A stretch of DNA of 64,000 bases from Cedecea neteri (GTDB lineage: Bacteria > Pseudomonadota > Gammaproteobacteria > Enterobacterales > Enterobacteriaceae): positions 248,001 to 312,000 of the forward strand of contig NZ_CP009451.1 of the NCBI RefSeq assembly GCF_000757825.1. Direction: 5' to 3'. Numbering within the stretch: position 1 is the first letter of the stretch; each line of letters opens with the position of its first letter. Shown here in pieces: positions 24,017 through 32,921 of the stretch. A model generated the notes under the pieces. That model was given only the letters and a program-made list of their open reading frames with translations. It ran no database searches and was not told the DNA's origin. The position numbers were made by a program, and so were the translations under genes.

Positions 24017-26998
24017 ATGAACACATCACCGTTCAGCAACACCCCGACCATCACGGTCCTCGACAACCGCGGCCTGACCGTGCGCGACATCGCGTACCAC
24101 CGCCACCCGGATACCCCGGACGTCACCAGCGGGCGCATCACCCGCCACCGGTACGACGCCCGCGGCTTTCTGATGCAGAGCGCTGACCCGCGCCTGCATG
24201 AAACGGGGTTGGCAAACTTCAGCTACCTCACGGACCTGGCCGGCAGCGTCCTGCGTACCGTCAGCGTAGACGCCGGAACCACCGTGGCACTGAACGACGC
24301 CGCAGGCCGCCCCTTTATCGCAGTCAGCAATATCCGCACCGCAGGTGACGGTACGGAAGACTTAAGCCAGGCGGTGACCCACACCTGGCAGTATGAGGAC
24401 ACAGCGCTGCCGGGCCGTACGGTAAGCATCACGGAGCAGCTCACCGGCGAAGCCGCCCGCATCACGGAGCGCTTCGTGTATGCCGGCCACACAGCCGAGG
24501 AGAAGGCACTGAACCTGGCGGGTGCGTGCGTCAGCCACTACGACACGGCCGGCCTGACACGGACCGAGGGCGTGGCCCTGATCGGCGTCCCGCTCTCCGT
24601 CACCCGACGTCTGCTGAAGGACGCGGATAACCCTGACGTCGTGGCCGACTGGCAGGGCGGGGATACCCCGGCCTGGAATGACCTGCTCGTTGGGGAGAGT
24701 GAGGGGCATACCAGCCTGACCACCGCCGACGCCACTGGCACGGTGCTGACCACCACGGATGCACGGGGTAATATGCAGCGGGTGGCGTACGACGTGGCCG
24801 GGCAACTGTCGGGCAGTTGGCTGACCCTGAAGGATGGTACGGAGCAGGTTATCGTGGCCTCCCTAACCTATTCGGCCGCCGGACAGAAGCTGCGCGAGGA
24901 GCACGGCAACGGCATGGTGACCACCTACACGTATGAAGCAGAGACACAGCGCCTGACTGGAATTAAAACGGCGCGTAAGGCCGGGCATGTCTCTGGCGCG
25001 AGGGTACTACAGGACCTGCGCTATAAGTACGACCCGGTGGGCAATGTATTAAAAATTACTAACGATGCGGAAGAGACCCGCTTCTGGCGCAACCAGAAAG
25101 TGGTGCCGGAGAACACGTACGTCTACGACAGCCTGTACCAACTGGTCAGCGCCACCGGGCGCGAGATGGCAAACGCCGGCCAGCAGGGTAGCCGGTTACC
25201 ATCAGCCACTGTTCCCCTTCCCGCCGACGACGCCGCATACACAAACTACACCCGCACATACACCTACGACGAAGCCGGCAACATGACGCAAATCCGCCAC
25301 AGCGCGCCGGCCACAGGCAACAGTTACACCACAAACATTACGGTGAGCAGCTGCAGCAACCGGGGCGTGCTCAGCACGCTGACGAAAAAACCTGACGACG
25401 TCGACGCCTTTTTCACCGCCGGCGGGCAGCAGAAACAGCTGCAGCCGGGGCAGGACCTGGTCTGGACGCCGCGTAATGAACTGCAGACGGTGGCGCCGGT
25501 GGTGCGTGACGGAGGCACAGATGACAGTGAAAACTACTGCTATGACGCGGGCAGTCAGCGCGTGCTGAAGATGAGCGTGCAGGAAACGAAAACCAGCACC
25601 CAAAAGCAGCAGGTGCTGTATCTGCCGGGGCTGGAGCTGCGTAGCACACAGAGCGGTAACACGGAGACGGAGAGTCTGGAGGTGATTACAGTGGGAGAGG
25701 CGGGCCGGGCGCAGGTGCGGGTGCTGCACTGGACATCCGGCAGGCCGGCAGAAATCACCGGCGACCAGATAAGGTACAGTTACGATAACCTGACGGGCAG
25801 CAGCGGGCTGGAGCTGGACGGTGACGGCAACATTATCAGCGCGGAGGAGTACTACCCGTACGGAGGCACGGCGGTGTGGACGGCGCGCAACGCGGTGGAG
25901 GCGGACTACAAAACCCTCCGCTACTCGGGCAAGGAGCGTGATGCGACCGGGCTGTACTACTACGGTTACCGGTACTACCAGCCGTGGGCTGGTAGGTGGC
26001 TCTCTACCGATCCTGCTGGCACAATAGACGGTATTAACTTGTTCAGGATGGTACGAAATAATCCCGTGACGCTAAGAGATAACGATGGCCTTTCTCCCGA
26101 AAGTATCGCCAGACGCTGGCTGGAAATAAGTAGAAAAAAACGTGCTGATAACAGTTTTCTACGAATGCAAAATAATGGCTCATTATTGAGAGATGGCTTT
26201 TTATCTGAGGCTGCATCCATGCCTGGATTCTCAGGGGGGGCGTTTTATCTCACGTCGAGTCTGCTATTTAAATTTCCTAATGCCTTCGGTTCAGAGCGGG
26301 ACATTAAGGGGCAAGCATTACAAAATCAGAATTCCTTGCGTGCCAGTGAATTCAATACACAAGAAGTTGATTTTATTAAAAACCTCATCAAAGAAGATTT
26401 TTATTTGGCACACGCCACAAATGCAAACATCGAAAGTGAAAATGGAAACATAAATTTCTATTCAAGGAAAATGCTGCAAGATAAAAAAATTATTTTCAAC
26501 GAGTCTAACTCCGATTTGGATGATGTTTATGGGTTAGGTAACGATGATTATGCGTTCTTCTCTCTGGAGATAGGCCCTGCTTTGAAAAAACAGAAAAGTC
26601 GGTTTGGCAACACCGTTTATAAAGTTTCAGCATCAAATGGCGCATTTAAGTTCGCATCACTATCACTCGTCGATCAGCTAACTATGGAACTCCCAGAGCC
26701 AAAAATACCCGGATTGTCATCTGAAGGTAGTGTTCAATTAGCTGGACGTCCTTCCTTAAAAAGAGAAGAGGTTTTTTTCCATGGTCTGGATGATTCAATT
26801 CTATCTCTGGCGAGACATATCGCTCTTTCCACAAGAGTTCTTTCTAAGCAGTCGGATAGAGATGTGATACTTAATGAGCGTAACCCGGACAAACTGGATC
26901 GCATAACGAACTATTTATTCAGGCCGGAGGTACGAGTTCCAAGAATGGCGGGGATCAAGAATGGAGGATATTTCAAGTACCGATTTGGAAATAGATAA
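24017..26998 (+). CDS. Orphan Tc-toxin C component (TccC family) with hypervariable C-terminal effector
   Basis: 993 residues. The first 692 form the conserved TccC core with RHS/YD repeats. It begins TITVLDNRGLTVRDI and includes the YYPYGGTA, YSGKERDATGLYYYGYRYY and NPVTLRDNDGL signatures. In TccC proteins the core forms a shell with TcB, and an aspartyl autoprotease cuts after the DxxGL motif, releasing the effector inside. Here the effector would start at residue 693 (base 26093) and has 301 residues. Its DNA is much more AT-rich than the core. It contains LAHATNANI, INFYSRKML and DDYAFFSLEIG; an ADP-ribosyltransferase-like fold is possible but unproven. No TcA or TcB gene is in the window. 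AAGGAG precedes the ATG. Confidence 0.85.
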   Translation: MNTSPFSNTPTITVLDNRGLTVRDIAYHRHPDTPDVTSGRITRHRYDARGFLMQSADPRLHETGLANFSYLTDLAGSVLRTVSVDAGTTVALNDAAGRPFIAVSNIRTAGDGTEDLSQAVTHTWQYEDTALPGRTVSITEQLTGEAARITERFVYAGHTAEEKALNLAGACVSHYDTAGLTRTEGVALIGVPLSVTRRLLKDADNPDVVADWQGGDTPAWNDLLVGESEGHTSLTTADATGTVLTTTDARGNMQRVAYDVAGQLSGSWLTLKDGTEQVIVASLTYSAAGQKLREEHGNGMVTTYTYEAETQRLTGIKTARKAGHVSGARVLQDLRYKYDPVGNVLKITNDAEETRFWRNQKVVPENTYVYDSLYQLVSATGREMANAGQQGSRLPSATVPLPADDAAYTNYTRTYTYDEAGNMTQIRHSAPATGNSYTTNITVSSCSNRGVLSTLTKKPDDVDAFFTAGGQQKQLQPGQDLVWTPRNELQTVAPVVRDGGTDDSENYCYDAGSQRVLKMSVQETKTSTQKQQVLYLPGLELRSTQSGNTETESLEVITVGEAGRAQVRVLHWTSGRPAEITGDQIRYSYDNLTGSSGLELDGDGNIISAEEYYPYGGTAVWTARNAVEADYKTLRYSGKERDATGLYYYGYRYYQPWAGRWLSTDPAGTIDGINLFRMVRNNPVTLRDNDGLSPESIARRWLEISRKKRADNSFLRMQNNGSLLRDGFLSEAASMPGFSGGAFYLTSSLLFKFPNAFGSERDIKGQALQNQNSLRASEFNTQEVDFIKNLIKEDFYLAHATNANIESENGNINFYSRKMLQDKKIIFNESNSDLDDVYGLGNDDYAFFSLEIGPALKKQKSRFGNTVYKVSASNGAFKFASLSLVDQLTMELPEPKIPGLSSEGSVQLAGRPSLKREEVFFHGLDDSILSLARHIALSTRVLSKQSDRDVILNERNPDKLDRITNYLFRPEVRVPRMAGIKNGGYFKYRFGNR

Positions 26999-27009
26999 CC
27001 ATCCCTGAA

Positions 27010-27195
27010 CCAGCTTTATCTTCTCCAGGGCACGTCCCAGCCGCTTGTTATCGATGATGGCGCCCTGGTCAAGTTCTCCCAGACGGTCGTAAGTGATAAA
27101 GGGCAGGGAAGTGCCACTGGCCCGGAGCTCGATAGTGCCGTCCGGATACTGACAGACATCGATGTATTTCCCCTGAAAACGATGGTTTTCTTCAT
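27010..27195 (-). mobile_element. 3' remnant of an ISNCY-type transposase gene
   Basis: In one minus-strand frame the translation reads NHRFQGKYIDVCQYPDGTIE followed by TYDRLGELDQGAIIDNKRLG, which I recognise as the C-terminal region of ISNCY-family transposases found beside rhs-like genes. There is no start and the upstream half is missing. The matching N-terminal remnant lies at about 27459-27590. Confidence 0.6.
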
Positions 27196-27205
27196 TAGCA
27201 GCTCC

Positions 27206-27436
27206 TTAGTATCTGTTTCTGTCATGTATCCAATAAAGAATGCCACAGCCGATTATTAAAATTGCGAAAAATACGATGGTTTGAGCTGTACTTGTTCCAT
27301 ACCACGCCACTTCTGGTTGAAAAGAATTTTCAGGTCGCCATCCTGCTTTGTAATCGAGAATTGGAGTGAAGCATGCCCAAAGTGTTGCTAGTGCAATTGG
27401 TATAACTGAGCGTAAAAAACCGCTATAGGTAATCAA
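27206..27436 (-). CDS. Small membrane protein fragment inside a disrupted transposase, hypothetical
   Basis: 76 codons from a TTG. The frame stays open for a further dozen codons upstream and reads LVWLVVFGLITYSGFLRS, so the real start may have been lost. Two membrane segments are clear (about residues 8-28 and 52-70), separated by a loop with WRPENSFQPEVAWYG. It occupies the place where the middle of the ISNCY transposase should be. It is antisense to, and 3' of, the Tc toxin gene. It might be an immunity-like gene or simply an insertion; no family recognised. Confidence 0.4.
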   Translation of the reverse strand: MITYSGFLRSVIPIALATLWACFTPILDYKAGWRPENSFQPEVAWYGTSTAQTIVFFAILIIGCGILYWIHDRNRY

Positions 27437-27458
27437 GCCAAAAACAACAAGCCATACT

Positions 27459-27666
27459 AATGTCTGTCTGAGATCTCCAGCCGGCTGGCTGCAAGGCGTG
27501 TTGTCAGACGCCGGTCAATAACGTCCTGAAGGATCCTGAGTCGGTTCACATCGTTCATCGAGAAAAACTCCGTTCCGTATGCCGTCATGAGTCTCATCCT
27601 TTGGAAGCAGCGATCGCTGTGGTGAGACTGTAGCGCGGACATGTCTATTTGGTCAGAGACGGACAT
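27459..27666 (-). mobile_element. 5' remnant of an ISNCY-type transposase gene
   Basis: The minus-strand frame gives a typical transposase N-terminus with HTH: MNDVNRLRILQDVIDRRLTT followed by RLAASRLEISDRH, starting about 27558. It stops at 27459 exactly where the membrane-protein fragment begins. Upstream the frame remains open to 27666, probably covering the old IS end. Together with the 27010-27195 piece this is one element whose centre was replaced. Confidence 0.6.
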
Positions 27667-27689
27667 CTCAATTTAGCTACCACATCCTT

Positions 27690-27717
27690 GGTGCGCATAA
27701 TGTATATTATGTTAAAT
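27690..27717 (+). other. dif: Chromosome dimer resolution site dif
   Basis: 28 bases identical to E. coli dif: XerC arm GGTGCGCATAA (27690-27700), central TGTATA (27701-27706) and XerD arm TTATGTTAAAT (27707-27717). XerC/XerD recombine chromosome dimers here under FtsK control, so this marks the replication terminus. Only one copy is present in the window, so there is no sign of a dif-integrated phage flanked by duplicated sites. Confidence 0.95.
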
Positions 27718-28204
27718 TGAATACGCACCAGTCCTGTCCATATCCGATGCATACCTCCTCCTGGCATTATGACCTTACCTTATGCTGTAGCTTCTATTCC
27801 TCGAACCGTAATGGAAGATCGTTGATCGGCGGACGCACTTCGATTTCGACCGGCAGTAATACCCTGCCTTGGTAGACCTGCGCCAGGCGTGGCTGTGGCT
27901 GGGGGCTTCCGGGTTTTGCTCCATCACAACGCCTGATACACCGGTGATTCACTTAACACTTTTTATTCAAAAGTGGCCGGCATGGCAAAGAAGATGAAGA
28001 ACCGATCAATATGCCGCCGTTAATGCCATGATTATAAAGGAATTAGTGGATTACCCGTGCGCTACGTGAATTCTGGTATTTTGGCAGTACCACAATGCGT
28101 CAGAATTCACATATGGAATGCAAACTCATGTTCAAGAAAACGCCCCCTCATTATCTGAAGCTGTAGAGCATTGTGCTATTAAGCTTCCTCGTATGTTCTT
28201 GAAC
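27718..28204. other. Gene-poor stretch between dif and uacR
   Basis: 487 bp without an intact gene. A minus-strand frame ending at 27794 reads LAQVYQGRVLLPVEIEVRPP and continues to a FEE stop, but it has no start and appears frameshifted upstream. It looks like a decayed gene end of unknown identity. The uacR terminator should lie near 28150-28204, but I see no convincing hairpin. Confidence 0.4.
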
Positions 28205-29989
28205 CTATGCGATATTAAGGTCATATTTTTTTATCTTGCGGTACAGCGTAGCAATCCCAATGCCTAGTTCGTCTGCCGCCTGTTTTTTGTTGCTATACCG
28301 GGTTAAGGCATCGCGAATCATCTGCCGCTCCATCTCCTCCAGCCCGGTAACGCCCTCCTCTTCTTTTGCGGTCATGACGCGGGCAAGTGGCGTTGTCGGC
28401 TCAATGCGCTCATTCAATTTTCCGCTGTTGATCAGATTTGGTGGCAACAAAGACACGTCAATCACTTCACCAGACGGCACGACATGCACCAAATACTCCA
28501 TCAAGTTGCTCAGCTCGCGGATATTGCCCGGCCACCGATACTGCTTCAGCAGCGTTATCACTTCAGGCGCAACGCCGGGATACACCAGCTCAAGTCGTCG
28601 GGTATGCAAATGAAGAAAATAATGAATCAGAAGCTCAATATCATCTTGTCGCTCCCGCAGCGGCGGCAGCCGGAGCGGAATAACGTTCAGCCGGTAGTAA
28701 AGATCCTCGCGAAATTTGCCGTCGGTGATAAATTGGTTAAGGTTTTGGTTGGTCGCCGAAATAATACGAATATCCACCGGTACGGGGTGGCTGGCACCCA
28801 CCGGTTGAATTTCACGAGATTCAATTGCGCGCAGCAGTTTCGCCTGGAGCGTTAACGGCATATCGCCAATTTCATCGAGAAATAAAGTACCGTTATTTGC
28901 CGCCTGAATAAGCCCGATTTTGCCGTTAGCCGAAGCGCCGGTAAACGCCCCTTTTACGTAGCCAAAAAGCTCACTTTCCAGCAGCTGCTCTGGAATCGCA
29001 GCACAGTTAATAGCGATAAACGGCTTATCTTTACGGTCGCTGAGCGTATGTACCGCCCTGGCGACAACTTCTTTGCCGGTACCGCTTTCCCCTGCAATCA
29101 TCACGCTGGTAGGGCTTGGTGCTATACGGCTAATTAACTTTTTTAGCTGCCGCATTGGCCGGCACTCTCCCACCATTTGCTCAATCTGCGGCCCCTCCTG
29201 CGGCGTCGAAATATCGGCTGAAGTATGTGACTGATGAAACGCCATGAGAAACAGCCATTGATCCTGGACAGCATGAAGCTGGCCAATGATCAGTTCTTTT
29301 TTATCATCGATAGAAATAACGTGCTGCATATGACCACGAATAAAATTTTGAGCAAAAGTCAGAGGGCGAAAATTAATCGCTTTACCCATTATACTGTCCT
29401 GACTTACCCCAAGTATTTTTAACGCCGCTTGATTGACGAACTTGATATTTTGCTCCTGACTGACGACCAATACTCCCTGATCCATGTTATCAATCATCGT
29501 TAAAAACATTTTTTGGATATTATCACCGCCACTTTGATCTTCAAGTAAGCGCGAAACAAATATAGAGGATACGTGACGAACGTAATCGGAAAACTCGGTG
29601 ATGTTATCGTTTATTCTTTCTTGCTGATCGCACGTTAATGCGACCAGACTAATCACGCCTACGCACTGCTCTTGATAAATAATGGGAGTGCCGAGGAAGG
29701 CTTTTTCTTTACAGGTTTCTTTACTCTCACAACCTTTACACAGTGGATCAAAGCGTGAGTGGGCGACTACCTTTTCCTTTTTTGTTTCGATAATGTAACG
29801 AAGAAGTCGCGAGTCTGTATTTAATTTTCGCCCAAGAAACTTTCCGTAAGTTCCCGTGCCGGCAACCCGGCACAGCGCATTGTCGACAATTTCAACCTCA
29901 AGTTGAAGTACGCTCGAGAGCATACGGGCAAAGCGTTGAATAGTAGGCTGAATTTGCATCAAAATGGATGGTGTATTCGAAGGTATCAT
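28205..29989 (-). CDS. uacR: Sigma-54 dependent activator of purine/urate genes
   Basis: 594 residues, colinear with E. coli YgeV/UacR (592). Order: an N-terminal sensor domain with a cysteine cluster (CKGCESKETC) that may bind a metal or Fe-S cluster, a PAS domain (TMIDNMDQGVLVVS), an AAA+ domain with Walker A GESGTGKE and the sigma-54 contact loop GAFTGA, and a Fis-type HTH (KKQAADELGIGIATLYRKIK). ATG at 29989 is chosen because it matches the family N-terminus; the frame stays open to 30139. It is divergent from ygeW and should act on the four sigma-54 type promoters in this island. E. coli UacR controls urate genes. Confidence 0.93.
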   Translation of the reverse strand: MIPSNTPSILMQIQPTIQRFARMLSSVLQLEVEIVDNALCRVAGTGTYGKFLGRKLNTDSRLLRYIIETKKEKVVAHSRFDPLCKGCESKETCKEKAFLGTPIIYQEQCVGVISLVALTCDQQERINDNITEFSDYVRHVSSIFVSRLLEDQSGGDNIQKMFLTMIDNMDQGVLVVSQEQNIKFVNQAALKILGVSQDSIMGKAINFRPLTFAQNFIRGHMQHVISIDDKKELIIGQLHAVQDQWLFLMAFHQSHTSADISTPQEGPQIEQMVGECRPMRQLKKLISRIAPSPTSVMIAGESGTGKEVVARAVHTLSDRKDKPFIAINCAAIPEQLLESELFGYVKGAFTGASANGKIGLIQAANNGTLFLDEIGDMPLTLQAKLLRAIESREIQPVGASHPVPVDIRIISATNQNLNQFITDGKFREDLYYRLNVIPLRLPPLRERQDDIELLIHYFLHLHTRRLELVYPGVAPEVITLLKQYRWPGNIRELSNLMEYLVHVVPSGEVIDVSLLPPNLINSGKLNERIEPTTPLARVMTAKEEEGVTGLEEMERQMIRDALTRYSNKKQAADELGIGIATLYRKIKKYDLNIA

Positions 29990-30132
29990 AATATCACTCA
30001 CTGAAAGCAATGCCGGGTGAACAACCGTACGTGTGGTTTTTGATGATACTACCTCAGCGCCAGGCAATAATTGATTCAGGCAGACTCTCTTTTGTACACT
30101 TAAAGGAAATATGGAATTCGCATCACACTTTA

Positions 30133-30147
30133 TTATCAATATGATAA
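30133..30147. promoter_or_regulatory. Dyad TTATCA-N3-TGATAA, candidate UacR site (uacR/ygeW)
   Basis: The perfect dyad extends to 7-3-7 (ATTATCA-ATA-TGATAAT). It lies 200 bp upstream of the ygeW sigma-54 promoter and upstream of uacR, a normal distance for an enhancer. A half-site TTATCAATT follows at 30162. The same dyad recurs at 39654-39668 and, with one mismatch, at 55050-55064. Confidence 0.55.
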
Positions 30148-30346
30148 TTGATGATGCTATTTTATCAATTATGTAAATTTCTCGCCCGGCATGTAATCCC
30201 CTCCCCCCTTAATCGGTATGCAAATATATACATAACGATTCCGGACATTAAACCTACGACAAAAAACCTCATTCGATTGTCTTGATTTCGTGACGCCCCT
30301 CTCATAACTCCGTCATTTTCACGTTCAAAACCGAATTAATCAGCAG

Positions 30347-30363
30347 TTGGCATGTTTATTGTT
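30347..30363 (+). promoter_or_regulatory. Sigma-54 type promoter of ygeW operon
   Basis: TTGGCATGTTTATTGTT: GG and GT separated by exactly 10 bases (-24/-12), with -24 TTGGCA good and -12 TTGT instead of TTGC. It lies 74 bp upstream of the ygeW ATG. Confidence 0.6.
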
Positions 30364-30437
30364 AGTTGAATTACAGCGCTGGCCTTAATACACCGCCACC
30401 AACAATTAACAAGCTGCTTCACTACCAGGATTGAAAA

Positions 30438-31625
30438 ATGAAAACTGTTAACGAACTGATTAAGGATATCAACAAGCTTAATTCCAGCCTGCATGAGAAA
30501 GACTTTCTGCTAACGTGGGAACAGTCTCCTGACGAACTGAAACAGGTACTGGACGTGGCTGAGGCGTTAAAGACCCTGCGAGCCGAAAATATTGCCACCA
30601 AAGTGTTTAACAGCGGTCTGGGAATTTCCGTGTTCCGGGATAACTCAACCCGCACCCGTTTCTCTTATGCCTCCGCGTTGAACCTGCTGGGGCTGGCACA
30701 GCAGGATTTAGACGAAGGAAAGTCACAGATTGCACACGGTGAAACGGTGCGTGAAACCGCCAATATGATTTCCTTCTGCGCCGATGCCATTGGGATCCGT
30801 GATGATATGTTCCTGGGGGCCGGTAACGCCTATATGCGTGAAGTGGGTGAAGCGTTGGACGATGGCCACAAACAGGGCGTTCTGCCTCAACGCCCTGCGC
30901 TGATTAACCTGCAGTGTGATATCGACCATCCTACGCAATCCATGGCCGACCTTGCCTGGCTCAGTGAACATTTCGGCTCGCTGGAAAACCTCAAAGGCAA
31001 AAAAATCGCCATGACCTGGGCGTATTCACCAAGCTACGGCAAGCCACTCTCTGTACCACAGGGCATTATCGGCCTGATGACTCGTTTTGGGATGGACGTC
31101 ACCTTAGCGCATCCGGAAGGCTATGACCTGATCCCGGATGTGATTGAGGTGGCTAAAAACAATGCTAAAGCTTCCGGCGGAAGCTTCCGTCAGGTGACCG
31201 ATATGGCCGAAGCCTTTAAAGATGCGGATATCGTCTATCCGAAGTCCTGGGCGCCTTATCAGGTGATGGAACAGCGTACCGAACTGCTCCGTGCCAATGA
31301 CCATGAAGGCCTTAAAGCGCTGGAAAAAGCCTGTCTGGCGCAAAACGCGCAGCACAAAGACTGGCATTGCACCGAAGAGATGATGGCAAAAACGCGCGAC
31401 GGTGAAGCGCTGTATATGCACTGCCTGCCTGCCGATATCAGCGGCGTTTCCTGTGAAGAAGGTGAAGTGGCCGATACCGTGTTCGAAAAATACCGTATCG
31501 CAACCTACAAAGAAGCCAGCTGGAAGCCCTACATCATCGCCGCCATGATCCTCTGCCGTAAATATGCCCAACCTGGACAACTGCTCGAAGAGCTGCTCAG
31601 CGAAGCGCAAAAGCGCATCAAATAA
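30438..31625 (+). CDS. ygeW: Carbamoyltransferase YgeW
   Basis: 395 residues, the size of E. coli YgeW. It has the transcarbamylase carbamoyl-phosphate motif FRDNSTRTRFSYASAL, the HPTQSMADL motif and HCLP near the C-terminus. YgeW-type transcarbamylases have an unknown second substrate; purine breakdown could supply a ureido compound, with the enzyme running in the phosphorolytic direction to give carbamoyl phosphate for the carbamate kinase encoded later in the operon. First gene of ygeW-ygeX-ygeY-hyuA-yqeA. Confidence 0.93.
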   Translation: MKTVNELIKDINKLNSSLHEKDFLLTWEQSPDELKQVLDVAEALKTLRAENIATKVFNSGLGISVFRDNSTRTRFSYASALNLLGLAQQDLDEGKSQIAHGETVRETANMISFCADAIGIRDDMFLGAGNAYMREVGEALDDGHKQGVLPQRPALINLQCDIDHPTQSMADLAWLSEHFGSLENLKGKKIAMTWAYSPSYGKPLSVPQGIIGLMTRFGMDVTLAHPEGYDLIPDVIEVAKNNAKASGGSFRQVTDMAEAFKDADIVYPKSWAPYQVMEQRTELLRANDHEGLKALEKACLAQNAQHKDWHCTEEMMAKTRDGEALYMHCLPADISGVSCEEGEVADTVFEKYRIATYKEASWKPYIIAAMILCRKYAQPGQLLEELLSEAQKRIK

Positions 31626-31633
31626 CCTCTCCG

Positions 31634-31651
31634 GCTGGCCTACGGGCCAGC
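31634..31651 (+). other. UACG-tetraloop hairpin between ygeW and ygeX
   Basis: Seven-pair stem GCTGGCC / GGCCAGC closed by TACG, a very stable UNCG-type loop, without a T run. Probably an mRNA stability or processing element rather than a terminator. Confidence 0.45.
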
Positions 31652-31688
31652 TCTACAGTTTCATCATCATGACGAATAAGGACAGAAC

Positions 31689-32888
31689 ATGTCTGCTTTC
31701 TCACTGAAAATGGATATCGCCGATAATCAGTTTTTCACAGGTGAAACCTCGCCGCTGTTTTCCCGCGGACAGGCACAACAGGCGCGGCATTTTCATCAAA
31801 AAATAGCGGGTTATAAACCGACGCCGCTGTATGCACTGAACGAATTGGCCGCGCTGTTTGGCGTGCGAAAAATCCTGGTTAAAGATGAGTCACAGCGCTT
31901 TGGCCTCAACGCTTTCAAGATGCTTGGAGGCTCCTATGCTATCGCCCGGCTGCTGTGCGAAAAGTATCAGCTGAATATCGATGATCTGTCGCTCGAAGAT
32001 CTTAAAACGCGCATTACCGAAAAGATGACCTTTGCCACTACCACCGATGGCAACCACGGACGTGGCGTTGCATGGGCCGCTAAACAGCTTGGGCAAAACG
32101 CGGTGGTGTATATGCCTAAAGGCTCGGCACAAGAACGCGTTGACGCCATTGTGCGTCTGGGTGCCGAGTGCATCGTCACCGACATGAACTACGACGATAC
32201 CGTACGTTTCACCCTGCAAACCGCGCAGAAAAACGGCTGGGAAGTCGTGCAGGACACGGCCTGGGATGGCTACACCAAAATTCCAACCTGGATTATGCAG
32301 GGTTACGCCACGTTAGCCGATGAGGCCGTCGAACAAATGGCTGCAATGGGCATTCCCCACCCTACTCACGTGTTCTTACAGGCAGGCGTTGGTGCTATGG
32401 CCGGCGGCGTGCTGGGCTATCTGGCTGATGTATACGGCGCCCGTAACCTGCATTCGGTGATTGTCGAGCCGGAACTGGCCGACTGTATCTATCGCTCCGG
32501 CATTAAAGGTCAGATCGTTAACGTCGGTGGTGATATGGCCACCATTATGGCCGGTCTGGCCTGCGGTGAACCAAATCCGCTCGGCTGGGAACTGCTGCGC
32601 AACTGCTCTACACAATTTATCTCCTGTCAGGACTCGGTCGCCGCTCTGGGAATGCGTGTGCTGGGTAACCCGCTCGGCCAGGACCCTCGCGTTATTTCCG
32701 GTGAATCCGGCGCAGTCGGCCTGGGCATATTGACTGCTATCCACTACCACCCTCAGCGCGAAGCGCTCATGAACAAACTGCAGCTGGGCAGCGACTCCGT
32801 CGTGCTGGTTATCAGCACCGAAGGCGACACCGACGTGAAACACTATCGGGAAGTCGTCTGGGCGGGTAAGTACCCGGCCGCACTGTAA
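31689..32888 (+). CDS. ygeX: 2,3-diaminopropionate ammonia-lyase
   Basis: 399 residues. Fold-type II PLP enzyme that splits 2,3-diaminopropionate into pyruvate and two ammonia. The PLP lysine lies in NAFKMLGGSYA, and DGNHGRGVAWAA and QAGVGAMAGGVLGY form the substrate and phosphate loops. Length and sequence match E. coli YgeX. In anaerobic purine degradation, diaminopropionate is a plausible ring-opening product of urate, which explains its place in the operon. Confidence 0.93.
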   Translation: MSAFSLKMDIADNQFFTGETSPLFSRGQAQQARHFHQKIAGYKPTPLYALNELAALFGVRKILVKDESQRFGLNAFKMLGGSYAIARLLCEKYQLNIDDLSLEDLKTRITEKMTFATTTDGNHGRGVAWAAKQLGQNAVVYMPKGSAQERVDAIVRLGAECIVTDMNYDDTVRFTLQTAQKNGWEVVQDTAWDGYTKIPTWIMQGYATLADEAVEQMAAMGIPHPTHVFLQAGVGAMAGGVLGYLADVYGARNLHSVIVEPELADCIYRSGIKGQIVNVGGDMATIMAGLACGEPNPLGWELLRNCSTQFISCQDSVAALGMRVLGNPLGQDPRVISGESGAVGLGILTAIHYHPQREALMNKLQLGSDSVVLVISTEGDTDVKHYREVVWAGKYPAAL

Positions 32889-32921
32889 TGCACAACAAAT
32901 TCAGAACTGGAGAACATATTC

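Noticed and set aside
24017..26998. Calling the large YD-repeat protein a type VI Rhs effector
   Set aside because: The N-terminus and core follow TccC (TITVLDNRGL, KERDATGLYYYG), there is no PAAR or VgrG region, and the core length of about 690 residues fits TccC.
27690..27717. dif used as integration site of a dif-targeting phage or IMEX
   Set aside because: Only one dif copy exists in the window, and the neighbouring mosaic carries no Xer-dependent phage genes.
29990..30139. 50-residue N-terminal extension of UacR
   Set aside because: Not present in the E. coli homologue, and it would overlap the candidate operator region; the start at 29989 fits the family.
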